Source of the DNA: Gemmobacter fulvus
Lineage (GTDB): Bacteria; Pseudomonadota; Alphaproteobacteria; Rhodobacterales; Rhodobacteraceae
Direction: 5' to 3'
DNA: 64,000 nucleotides
Assembly (NCBI RefSeq): GCF_018798885.1
Contig: NZ_CP076361.1
Coordinates: 3,253,501 to 3,317,500, forward strand
Under the pieces are notes generated by a model. The model was not told the DNA's origin. It saw only the letters and a list, made by a program, of their open reading frames with translations, and did no database searches. The position numbers were made by a program, and so were the translations under genes. Each line of letters starts with the position of its first letter. Positions within the stretch are counted from its first letter, which is position 1. Below, one piece after another: positions 15,988 to 23,700 of this stretch.

Positions 15988-17652
15988 ATGACCCAGCAAA
16001 ACAGTCAGAGAATGCCGCGCAAAGCGGGGCGTCGGCCCGGAATGCCCGATCTGTGGTCGCTTGGCGCGGCGGGGATCGGGCTGGTGGTGCTGGCCCCGCT
16101 GCTGTCGGTGCTGTGGATCGCCTTCCATCCCACCGAAAACATCTGGCCGCATCTGATGGCGACGGTGATGCCGCGCTATATGGCGGCAACGGCGCAGCTG
16201 ATGCTGGGGGTCGGGGTGCTGACGGCGCTGGCGGGCACCGGGGCGGCGTGGCTGGTGGTGATGTATCGCTTTCCGGGGTCGCGCTATCTGGATCATGCGC
16301 TGCTGTTTCCGCTGGCGGTGCCCGCCTATGTCGGGGCCTATGCGCTGGTCGATTTTCTGGATTATTCCGGGGCGTTGCAGGTGTCGCTGCGGGCGGTGAC
16401 CGGCTGGCGCACGGCGGCGGATTACTGGTTTCCGGCGATACGTTCGCCCGCGGCGGCCATCGTGGTGCTGTCGGCGGCGCTGTATCCCTATGTCTATCTG
16501 CTGGCCCGCGCGGCGTTTCGCGAACAGCCCGGCGGATCCTACGAGGTGGCACGGGCGCTGGGGGCAGGGCCTTGGGGCGTGTTCTTCCGGGTGGGCCTGC
16601 CGCTGGCTCGCCCGGCCATTGCGGCGGGGGTGGCGCTGGCGCTGATGGAAACGGTGGCCGATTACGGCACGGTGGCGCATTTTGGTGTGCAGACGCTGAC
16701 CACCGGCATCTTTTCAACCTGGCTGACGGCGGGCAATGCGGGCGGGGCGGCGCAGATTGCGGGCGTGGCGCTGGTGGTGATCGTGCTGCTGCTGTCGCTG
16801 GAGCGGGTAAGCCGCCGCAACGCGCGTTTTCACGGCTCGGCCCGGCAGGCGCGCCCGGTCTCGCCGCAGGTCTTGCGCGGCTGGCGCGGCTGGCTGGCGA
16901 CCGGCCTGTGCCTGATCCCCTTCGGCATGGGTTTTGTGCTGCCGGTGGCGGTGATGGGCGGGCACGCGCTGCGCCATCCCGAAAGCTGGCTGGCACCGGG
17001 TTTGCTGGCGGCGCTGGGCAATACGCTGATGGTGGGTGGCACGGCGGCAGTGCTGACGGTCGCGGCGGCGCTGTTTCTGGTCTATGGACTGCGCATGGCG
17101 GGGCGCGGTGTGCCGCGCTGGATCCTGCCGGTGACGGCGCTGGGCTATGCGGCACCGGGGGCGGTGCTGGCGCTGGGGCTGCTGATCCCGCTGGCGGCGC
17201 TGGATCACCGGCTGGCCGATGCGGTGCTGGCGCTGAGCGGCTGGGATCCGGGCCTGATGCTCACCGGCACCTCGGCCGCCATCGTGCTGGCCTATGTGGT
17301 GCGCTTTTTCGGCATTGCACAGGGCGCGGTCGATGCGGCCTTCGGGCGGGTCTCGCCCAATCTGCCGCTGGCGGCGCGGGCGCTGGGCCGATCGGCGGGC
17401 GGTGTGCTGCGCGAGGTCTATCTGCCGATGATGCGCGGCTCGGTGGCGACGGCGCTGCTGGTGGTCTTTGTCGATTGCGTGAAAGAGCTGCCCGCAACCC
17501 TGTTGCTGCGCCCGTTCAACTTCAACACGCTGGCGACGCGGGTGCATGAGCTGGCCAGTCTGGAGCGTCTGGGCGATGCCGCCCCCGCCGCGCTGCTGGT
17601 GATGGGGGTCGGTCTGGCGGCGGTGGCGCTGATGGCGCGCACCCATCGCTGA
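15988..17652 (+). CDS. Iron(III)-type ABC transporter permease (FbpB/SfuB-like, duplicated)
   Basis: This is a 554-residue inner-membrane permease containing two BPD_transp_1 units (about 60-270 and 335-545), as in FbpB/CysW-type fused permeases for ferric iron. Coupling-loop segments with the pattern ARALGAGPWGVFFRVGLPLARP and ARALGRSAGGVLREVYLPMM are visible in the two halves. No binding protein or ATPase gene lies beside it, which is unusual, since the three are normally adjacent. The start at 15988 gives a basic N-terminus before the first helix. Iron as substrate is by homology only. Confidence 0.85.
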   Translation: MTQQNSQRMPRKAGRRPGMPDLWSLGAAGIGLVVLAPLLSVLWIAFHPTENIWPHLMATVMPRYMAATAQLMLGVGVLTALAGTGAAWLVVMYRFPGSRYLDHALLFPLAVPAYVGAYALVDFLDYSGALQVSLRAVTGWRTAADYWFPAIRSPAAAIVVLSAALYPYVYLLARAAFREQPGGSYEVARALGAGPWGVFFRVGLPLARPAIAAGVALALMETVADYGTVAHFGVQTLTTGIFSTWLTAGNAGGAAQIAGVALVVIVLLLSLERVSRRNARFHGSARQARPVSPQVLRGWRGWLATGLCLIPFGMGFVLPVAVMGGHALRHPESWLAPGLLAALGNTLMVGGTAAVLTVAAALFLVYGLRMAGRGVPRWILPVTALGYAAPGAVLALGLLIPLAALDHRLADAVLALSGWDPGLMLTGTSAAIVLAYVVRFFGIAQGAVDAAFGRVSPNLPLAARALGRSAGGVLREVYLPMMRGSVATALLVVFVDCVKELPATLLLRPFNFNTLATRVHELASLERLGDAAPAALLVMGVGLAAVALMARTHR

Positions 17653-17657
17653 GGGGC

Positions 17658-17683
17658 TGGCAGGGGACAAGTGCCCCCTGCCA
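17658..17683. terminator. Hairpin between convergent genes
   Basis: A nine-base-pair stem (17658-17666 with 17675-17683, TGGCAGGGG/CCCCTGCCA) lies between the permease and the proline-racemase-family gene. There is no T run, so terminator function is tentative. Confidence 0.45.
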
Positions 17684-17700
17684 TTGCGGTGTCAGAAGGA

Positions 17701-18714
17701 TCAGAGCACCTGGAAACCGGCCCCGACCGGATCGTCGCGGTTGATGACCCAGCGCGCCGTGCCCAGAATCTCTGCCGTGCCCTTGACGGTGGGGCGGATG
17801 GCGCGGGTGTTGCCCAGTCTGGTTTCGCCCAGAATACTGCCCTCGAACACACCGGAACCAAGAAGCCCTTCCGAGGTGATGGTCTGCCCGACCTGCATCT
17901 CGCCCCGCGCCTCGAACATCGCCATCATCGCGCTGGTGCCGGTGCCCCCGGGCGAGCGGTCAAGCTGCCCGGCGCTGAACACATGGACATTCTTGTAGAA
18001 GGCGCCCGCGATGCTGGGCTCGTGCCAGAAGGTCACGAAGTTCAGGTTGTTGATATGGGCCTCGGTCGGGTGCTGCACCTTCACCTTGGCGCGGATCGCC
18101 TCGCGCGCGATCAGGCCCATGCGCGACAGTTCGGTGCCGTTTTCCGGGCCGATCCGCAGGCCGGTGCCGCGCAGGTCGATGATGCCGAAATAATTGCCGC
18201 CCCAGACCAGATCCGCCTTCAGGCTGCCATAGCCCGGCAGCTCGAACGCGATGTCCTGTTCGGCCACATAGGCGGGCACGTTTTCAAACCGGGTCCAGAG
18301 CACGCGGTCGCCTTCGGTGGCCACTTCGGCCACGACAAGCCCTGCCGTCGTCTCGAACCGGATCCGGGTGAGGCCGGTGGGCGAACGCCGCACGAAACCA
18401 TGCGCCACCATCGCCATCGCCACCGCAATCGTGCCATGGCCGCACATGTGCGAATATTCCTTGCCGTCGATATAGATCAGGCCGGCATCATAATCTGACG
18501 AGGAGGGCGGGGTGAGGAACACGCCGAACATATCGGCATGGCCGCGCGGTTCACGCATCAGCGCCTTGCGGAGCCAATCATAGTTTTCCTCAAGAAAGCT
18601 GCGCTTTTCGAGGATGGTCGACCCGGCAGGGTATGGGATGCCGCTGTGGATGATGCACAGGGGTTCGCCTTCTGTATGAGTATAGATCACATCATACACG
18701 TCTTGAACGCGCAT
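17701..18714 (-). CDS. Proline racemase-family protein with Cys/Gly active-site pair
   Basis: This 337-residue member of the proline racemase/4-hydroxyproline epimerase/trans-3-hydroxyproline dehydratase family keeps the first catalytic cysteine (Cys91 in MCGHGT). The second motif reads DRSPGGTGT, with Gly256 where racemases and epimerases have Cys and the dehydratase has Thr. It is the last gene of a minus-strand operon with a complete polyamine/opine-type ABC importer, so the imported compound is probably its substrate: a proline derivative, betaine or similar. A two-base racemase reaction seems unlikely without the second thiol; a one-base elimination or epimerisation is possible. The codon is GGG, two changes away from any Cys codon. 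Confidence 0.82.
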   Translation of the reverse strand: MRVQDVYDVIYTHTEGEPLCIIHSGIPYPAGSTILEKRSFLEENYDWLRKALMREPRGHADMFGVFLTPPSSSDYDAGLIYIDGKEYSHMCGHGTIAVAMAMVAHGFVRRSPTGLTRIRFETTAGLVVAEVATEGDRVLWTRFENVPAYVAEQDIAFELPGYGSLKADLVWGGNYFGIIDLRGTGLRIGPENGTELSRMGLIAREAIRAKVKVQHPTEAHINNLNFVTFWHEPSIAGAFYKNVHVFSAGQLDRSPGGTGTSAMMAMFEARGEMQVGQTITSEGLLGSGVFEGSILGETRLGNTRAIRPTVKGTAEILGTARWVINRDDPVGAGFQVL

Positions 18715-18743
18715 TGGTCAGTCTCCGAAGATGAGGGTGGGGA

Positions 18744-19529
18744 TCAGGGTTTGGACAGGAAATCCAGACCGATCAGCAGGTCGATCACGATGATCGCGCA
18801 GGCTGCGGCAAGGATGGTGAGGGCGGACACCGCCGCAATCGAGGGGTCCACGGAATATTGCACATAGTTGAACAGCTGCACCGGGATCGTGTTGAGCGCG
18901 GTGGTGGTGTTGAAGATCGACAGCTCGACGTTGATGAACGAGGTGATGAAGGCAAAGATCGCGCCCGACACCAGACCGGAGCGGATCTGCGGCAACGTCA
19001 CCCGCCAGAAGGTCGTGGCGGCATTGGCCCCCAGATCGCGCGAGGCTTCCTCCAGCGACAGCTGTTCGGGCGAGAACTGTGGCAGGATGCTGCGCAGCAC
19101 GAAGGGGGTGACGATCACCACATGCCCGACCAGCAGCGCGGCAAAGCTGCGCACAAGGCCGATGGCCGCACCATATTGCAGCAGCGCCGCGCCCAGCACG
19201 ATATGCGGCAGCACCAGCGGCGACAGCATCAGCGCCGACAGCAGGCCCTTGCCCCGGAAGGCAAAGCGGGCAATCGCCATGGCCGCAGGCAGTGCCACGA
19301 TCAGCGCGACCAGCGTGGCCGCCGCCGCCAGAACCGCGCTGTTGAGGAACGAGCGCAGATAGGTGGGATCGTTCAGCACCACCTCATACCAGCGCAGCGT
19401 CAGGCCCTCGGGTGGAAAGGCCAGGTATTTGGTTTCGGTCAGCGACCCGCCCACCACCACCAGCAGCGGCAGCAGCAGATAGGCGAGCGTCAGGAATGAC
19501 ACGAGGCGGATTGCGAGGCGGATGGCCAT
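18744..19529 (-). CDS. ABC transporter permease, PotC type
   Basis: This inner-membrane subunit of 261 residues has about six helices and an EAA loop (EEASRDLGANAATTFWRVTLPQI). It resembles PotC/PotI of polyamine importers and permeases of opine and other quaternary-amine systems. It starts one base past the stop of the PotB-type gene and ends 29 bases before the proline-racemase-family gene, so all are in one transcript. Confidence 0.9.
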   Translation of the reverse strand: MAIRLAIRLVSFLTLAYLLLPLLVVVGGSLTETKYLAFPPEGLTLRWYEVVLNDPTYLRSFLNSAVLAAAATLVALIVALPAAMAIARFAFRGKGLLSALMLSPLVLPHIVLGAALLQYGAAIGLVRSFAALLVGHVVIVTPFVLRSILPQFSPEQLSLEEASRDLGANAATTFWRVTLPQIRSGLVSGAIFAFITSFINVELSIFNTTTALNTIPVQLFNYVQYSVDPSIAAVSALTILAAACAIIVIDLLIGLDFLSKP

Positions 19530-19530
19530 G

Positions 19531-20361
19531 TCAGCGCGCTCCCAGACGGATGATGACAGAGGACAGGCCGATCAGCGCCAGGGTAAAGACCAGAAGCGTG
19601 ATCGACAGCGCGCCGCCATAGTTGAAATCGAACACCGTCGCATATTGCTGGAAGGCCAGCATCGACAGCACCGTCACCTTGCCGCCCGACAGCAGGGCCG
19701 GGGTTACATAGGCGCTGATCGCCATGGAAAAGACGATGATCGCCCCGGCCATGACCCCCGGCAGGGTGAGCGGGAAGGTCACGCTCCAGAAGGTATGGGC
19801 GGGCGTGGCCCCCAGATCGCGGGCGGCATGTTCCAGAACTGGCTCCACCCGCGCCAGCGCATTGCCGATGGTCAGCACGGCAAAGGGCAGCAGGATATAG
19901 ACCAGCCCGATCAGAATGCCAGTTTCGGTGCCCAGCAGGCGCAGCGGCCGGGCAATCAGGCCAGAGCCGAGTATCGCCTCATTCATCAGCCCGTTGCGGC
20001 CCAGCAGCACCATCCAGCCGAACGAGCGCACGATGTTGGAGGTGAACAGCGGCAGGATCAGCAGGATCACGCAGATGCGCCGCCAGGCCTGCCATTGCAC
20101 CATACGCACCATATACCAGGCCAGCGGATAACCCAGCAGCAGGCACAGCAGCGTGGCAAGCACCGCAAGGCGGAAGGTGACCAGCATCACCGACCAGTGA
20201 TAGCCATCCAGCAGGATGCGTCCGTAATGGGCAAAGCCAAGGCTGCCCTCGACGGTCAGGCTCGCGACAAACACCACCGCAAGCGGGATCAGGAAAAACG
20301 CGGTGAACACGCTGACCGGCAAGGCCAGCAATCCGAACAGCGCCATGCGAGAGGTGAACAT
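19531..20361 (-). CDS. ABC transporter permease, PotB type
   Basis: This is the first permease of the importer, 276 residues. The N-terminal helix (residues about 10-32) is followed by a periplasmic loop and the five-helix core, with the coupling loop ARDLGATPAHTFWSVTFPLTLP. It forms the channel with the PotC-type subunit. The gap to the ATPase gene is three bases, indicating tight coupling. Confidence 0.9.
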   Translation of the reverse strand: MFTSRMALFGLLALPVSVFTAFFLIPLAVVFVASLTVEGSLGFAHYGRILLDGYHWSVMLVTFRLAVLATLLCLLLGYPLAWYMVRMVQWQAWRRICVILLILPLFTSNIVRSFGWMVLLGRNGLMNEAILGSGLIARPLRLLGTETGILIGLVYILLPFAVLTIGNALARVEPVLEHAARDLGATPAHTFWSVTFPLTLPGVMAGAIIVFSMAISAYVTPALLSGGKVTVLSMLAFQQYATVFDFNYGGALSITLLVFTLALIGLSSVIIRLGAR

Positions 20362-20364
20362 GGC

Positions 20365-21384
20365 TCATCCCTCCAGAATATGCAGATCGGCGGGGCGGAA
20401 GGCGCATTGCGCCACCACGCCTTCCGCGATGCCGTCGGGCAGCGGACCATAGAGCCGGGCATGCAGCCGCAGCCCGCCGTCCTGAAGGTAGATATTGCTG
20501 GTGCCACCGACATAGGTGATCGTCTCGACCCGGGCCGTCAGCGACAACAGCCCCTCCGGCAGGGTGGCCCCGGCGGCAAACAGCGCCAGATTTTCGGGGC
20601 GCAGCACGCCGGTGCGGGGCGCATTGCCCTGCGGGGCGAGGCTCAGGCCAGAGGGTGCCATAGGCAGAAAATTCGCCTCCCCAATGAACTCGGCCACAAA
20701 GCGGCTGCGCGGGTGGTGGTAGATCTGCTTGCCGCCGTCGATCTGTTCGATCCGGCCCGCCGACATCACCGCAATCCGGTCTGACATCACCATCGCCTCT
20801 TCCTGATCATGGGTCACGAAGATGAAGGTGATGCCCAGGTGCGCCTGAAGCTGTTTCAGCTCGATCTGCATCCGCTTGCGCAATTGCAGGTCCAGCGCGC
20901 TCAGCGGTTCGTCCAGCAGCAGAAGCTTCGGGCGGTTGACGATGGCGCGGGCCAGGGCGACGCGCTGTTGCTGCCCGCCCGACATCTGGCGCGGGCTGCG
21001 GTCGGCCAGATGTGCCAGCCCCACCATCTCCAGCGCTTCGCGGGCGCGGACGGTGGCGTCATGGCGGTTCGCCCCCGACCGCATCGGCCCGTAAGCCACG
21101 TTCTGCAGCACGCTCATATGCGGGAACAGCGCGTAGTTCTGGAACACGGTGTTCAGGGGGCGGTGGTTCGGGGGCAGGCGCGTGATGTCCTGCCCCTCGA
21201 TCGTGATCTGCCCGGTATCCGCCGAGGTGAACCCGGCAATGATGCGCAGCAGCGTGGTCTTGCCGCAGCCGGATGGCCCGAGCAGGGAAATGAATTCTCC
21301 CTGCCCGACATCCAGCGACACGTCATCCAGCGCGCGATAGGCGCTGAAGGATTTGGATATGGCGGAGATGCTGAGAAGGGTCAT
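20365..21384 (-). CDS. ABC transporter ATP-binding protein, PotA type
   Basis: This 339-residue ATPase has Walker A GPSGCGKTT (about 36-44), signature MSGGQQQR, Walker B LLLLDEP and switch FVTHD. A C-terminal TOBE-type regulatory domain follows from about residue 270. It energises the two permeases that follow it. The start codon lies six bases after the binding-protein stop. Confidence 0.93.
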   Translation of the reverse strand: MTLLSISAISKSFSAYRALDDVSLDVGQGEFISLLGPSGCGKTTLLRIIAGFTSADTGQITIEGQDITRLPPNHRPLNTVFQNYALFPHMSVLQNVAYGPMRSGANRHDATVRAREALEMVGLAHLADRSPRQMSGGQQQRVALARAIVNRPKLLLLDEPLSALDLQLRKRMQIELKQLQAHLGITFIFVTHDQEEAMVMSDRIAVMSAGRIEQIDGGKQIYHHPRSRFVAEFIGEANFLPMAPSGLSLAPQGNAPRTGVLRPENLALFAAGATLPEGLLSLTARVETITYVGGTSNIYLQDGGLRLHARLYGPLPDGIAEGVVAQCAFRPADLHILEG

Positions 21385-21390
21385 GGTCTG

Positions 21391-22422
21391 TCAGTTCGCG
21401 ATTTCACGGTTCCAGCGGTCGGTCAGGGCGGGGCGCTGGGCGTTCACGGTGGCCCAGTCGAACAGTTTCAGATCCGCCACCGATCCGGTTTCGCCCCAGG
21501 GCAGTTTGCGCGCCACATCGGCCGGCAGATCGACACCCGAGATGGCAGGCCCGAGATAGAGGTTCTCGGCAAGGCAGGTGGCCGCTGCCGGGGTCATGGC
21601 CGTGTCGATGAACTTTGCCGCCGCCTCGGGGGCCTTGCTGCCCTTGACGATGTGCATCCGCGCATCGGTGGCCCAGACGCCTTCCTTCGGCACGGTAAAG
21701 CCGATGGGCAGACCGGCATCAATCAGATCCCAGGCCCCGACGTTGAAATGCGCGCCGATGGCCACTTCGCCATTCTGGAACGCATTGCTGGCCGCGCCCG
21801 AGGTGTCATAAAGCAGCCCGGCATCCAGCGTGGCCAGCTTGGCAAATACCGCGTCCTGCGTGCTGTCGCCCGCACCATAGAGGTCGTTCAGAAACAGGAT
21901 GAACGGCACCCCGGCGGAATTGTTGGGCGAAGGAATGGCGACGGCCCCGGCATAGGCTTCGTCCCACAGCGCATCCCAGCTTTCGGGCGCGCTGGGCACT
22001 TCGAGGGTGCTGTAGGTCAGGCCCAGCGAATAATATCCGGCGCTGACGGCAAAGACGTGATCGCCGTTGCGATAGGCGGCCTTTGGCAGCAGCGATTTTG
22101 CATGGGCCATCGTCTCCAGCGGGATCGGGGCCAGCACACCGGCGGCCTCTGCGATTTCGCTGATCCCGCCATCCATATAAGCGACATCAATCGTGGCAGC
22201 CCCGGCCTGTTGTTGCAGCTTCGACAGCGTGGTGGTGGAATTGCCGATTTCCGCGATCACTGCGATTCCGGTGGTGGCAGTGAACGGCTTGGCCACGCAG
22301 GCATCAAAGGCCTCGCCCCAGTTGCCGCCATAATAAGCCACGGTCAGCGTTTCGGCTGACAGCGCCTGTGCGGCGCCGACCAGACCGGCTACGGAGGCAA
22401 ACAGCATATGTTTCGTGCGCAT
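21391..22422 (-). CDS. ABC transporter periplasmic binding protein, PotD/opine-type
   Basis: This secreted binding protein of 343 residues has a signal peptide (about 1-22, ending near LSA). The mature part starts LTVAYYGGNWGEAFDACVAKPF, typical of PotD/spermidine-putrescine-like and opine-binding proteins (SBP_bac_8 type). It is the first gene of the five-gene minus-strand operon and the likely determinant of substrate. The PotD acidic residues for polyamines could not be confidently mapped. With a hydroxyproline-type enzyme in the operon, an amino-acid derivative is as likely as a polyamine. Confidence 0.85.
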   Translation of the reverse strand: MRTKHMLFASVAGLVGAAQALSAETLTVAYYGGNWGEAFDACVAKPFTATTGIAVIAEIGNSTTTLSKLQQQAGAATIDVAYMDGGISEIAEAAGVLAPIPLETMAHAKSLLPKAAYRNGDHVFAVSAGYYSLGLTYSTLEVPSAPESWDALWDEAYAGAVAIPSPNNSAGVPFILFLNDLYGAGDSTQDAVFAKLATLDAGLLYDTSGAASNAFQNGEVAIGAHFNVGAWDLIDAGLPIGFTVPKEGVWATDARMHIVKGSKAPEAAAKFIDTAMTPAAATCLAENLYLGPAISGVDLPADVARKLPWGETGSVADLKLFDWATVNAQRPALTDRWNREIAN

Positions 22423-22560
22423 CGTGTTTTTCCCTGTTGGTGTCGCGGATGTTGATCCATCGCGGTTCTAGGCCTTCTGAGTAGCGCCTATGCTGACATG
22501 ACTATTGAACGGGGTGGCCATTTATTTGAATATTTTCGACATCACCAGAGGCGAGGCCCC

Positions 22561-23547
22561 ATGACCAATCCCCATCTGACCGGCGGCCAGGATCTGCGCA
22601 TCGGCTTTTTGTTGTTGAACAAGTTCACCTTGGCGGCCTTTTCCGGCCTGATTGATGCGCTGCGGCTGGCGGCAGATGACGGTGGCAAAAGCCGGCAGAT
22701 TCGCATCGGCTGGCACGTCATGAGCCATCGGCAAAGCAGTTGCGTATCAAGCTGCGGGGTGCGGGTTGAAACCCTGCCGGATCTGCACCCGCCGGAGGAC
22801 TTCGATTATCTGGCGATTTGTGGCGGCAACAGCTATTCCGATGAATACCTGATCCCCGCCGTGTCGGATTACATCAAGCAGGCGCATGGGGCAGGGGTGC
22901 GGCTGCTGGGGGTCTGCACCGGCAGCTTTGCCATTGCGCGGGTTGGCCTGACCGACGGGCGCACCTATTGTGTGCATTGGAATGTGCTGGATGCCTTTAC
23001 GGCGCAATTTCCGACCGCGCGCACTTCGGTAGAGCGTATCTTCATCGACGAGGGCGATATCATCACCTGCGCCGGATCGACGGCGGCGATTGATCTGGGG
23101 CTGTATCTGATTGCGCGCCATTGCGGGCGCGACCGGGCGCAGCAGGCGATGCGCCACATGATGCTGACCTCGATCCGCTCTCCCAGCGTGCCGCAGGCGC
23201 ATTTCATGGATCTGCCCACCGGCGAGGCAGAGGTGGACATCCGGGTGCGCAAGGCGCTGCATTTCATGGAGCAGCAGATCGACCATCCGCCCAATGCCAG
23301 CGCTATTGCGCGCTATTGCGGCGTCAGCCTGCGGCAGCTTGAGCGGCTGTTTCAGGCCGCCATCGGCATCACGCCGGTGCAGGCCTATCGGCGGATGCGG
23401 CTGAACTACGGGCGCTGGTTGCTGGACAACAGCAGCAGTTCGGTGACGGAAATTGCCTATATCACCGGCTTTTCGGATACGGCGCATTTCTCGCGCGAAT
23501 TCACGCGGGAATTTGCCACCTCGCCCCGGCGCTATCGCAGCCGCTGA
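22561..23547 (+). CDS. GlxA-type AraC-family transcriptional regulator
   Basis: This regulator of 328 residues has an N-terminal DJ-1/PfpI-like amidotransferase fold (about 10-190) containing the nucleophile-elbow-like segment LGVCTGSFAIA. A C-terminal AraC double helix-turn-helix follows (about 225-325; VTEIAYITGFSDTAHFSREF). Relatives control catabolism of carnitine, glycine betaine, arginine or opine compounds. It is divergent from the ABC/proline-racemase operon, so it probably senses the imported substrate and activates that operon. The ATG at 22561 with GGCGAGG upstream is preferred to the ATG at 22498. Confidence 0.85.
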   Translation: MTNPHLTGGQDLRIGFLLLNKFTLAAFSGLIDALRLAADDGGKSRQIRIGWHVMSHRQSSCVSSCGVRVETLPDLHPPEDFDYLAICGGNSYSDEYLIPAVSDYIKQAHGAGVRLLGVCTGSFAIARVGLTDGRTYCVHWNVLDAFTAQFPTARTSVERIFIDEGDIITCAGSTAAIDLGLYLIARHCGRDRAQQAMRHMMLTSIRSPSVPQAHFMDLPTGEAEVDIRVRKALHFMEQQIDHPPNASAIARYCGVSLRQLERLFQAAIGITPVQAYRRMRLNYGRWLLDNSSSSVTEIAYITGFSDTAHFSREFTREFATSPRRYRSR

Positions 23548-23700
23548 TTTTTCAGTGGCATATGGGCTGGGGCCATGCGCAGATACCGCTGTGGCAGCGC
23601 AGATTTCGGCACAAGCGGCACCTGCGCGTCGCAATCAGAAGAGGCAGCCCGTGCCCTGCCGCGCCATGCTGATCCTGACAGCATCACACAGAGGTAAGGT

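Noticed and set aside
17658-17683. Rho-independent terminator after the FbpB-type permease
   Set aside because: The stem is good but T residues are missing on both sides, so it is listed only as a tentative hairpin.
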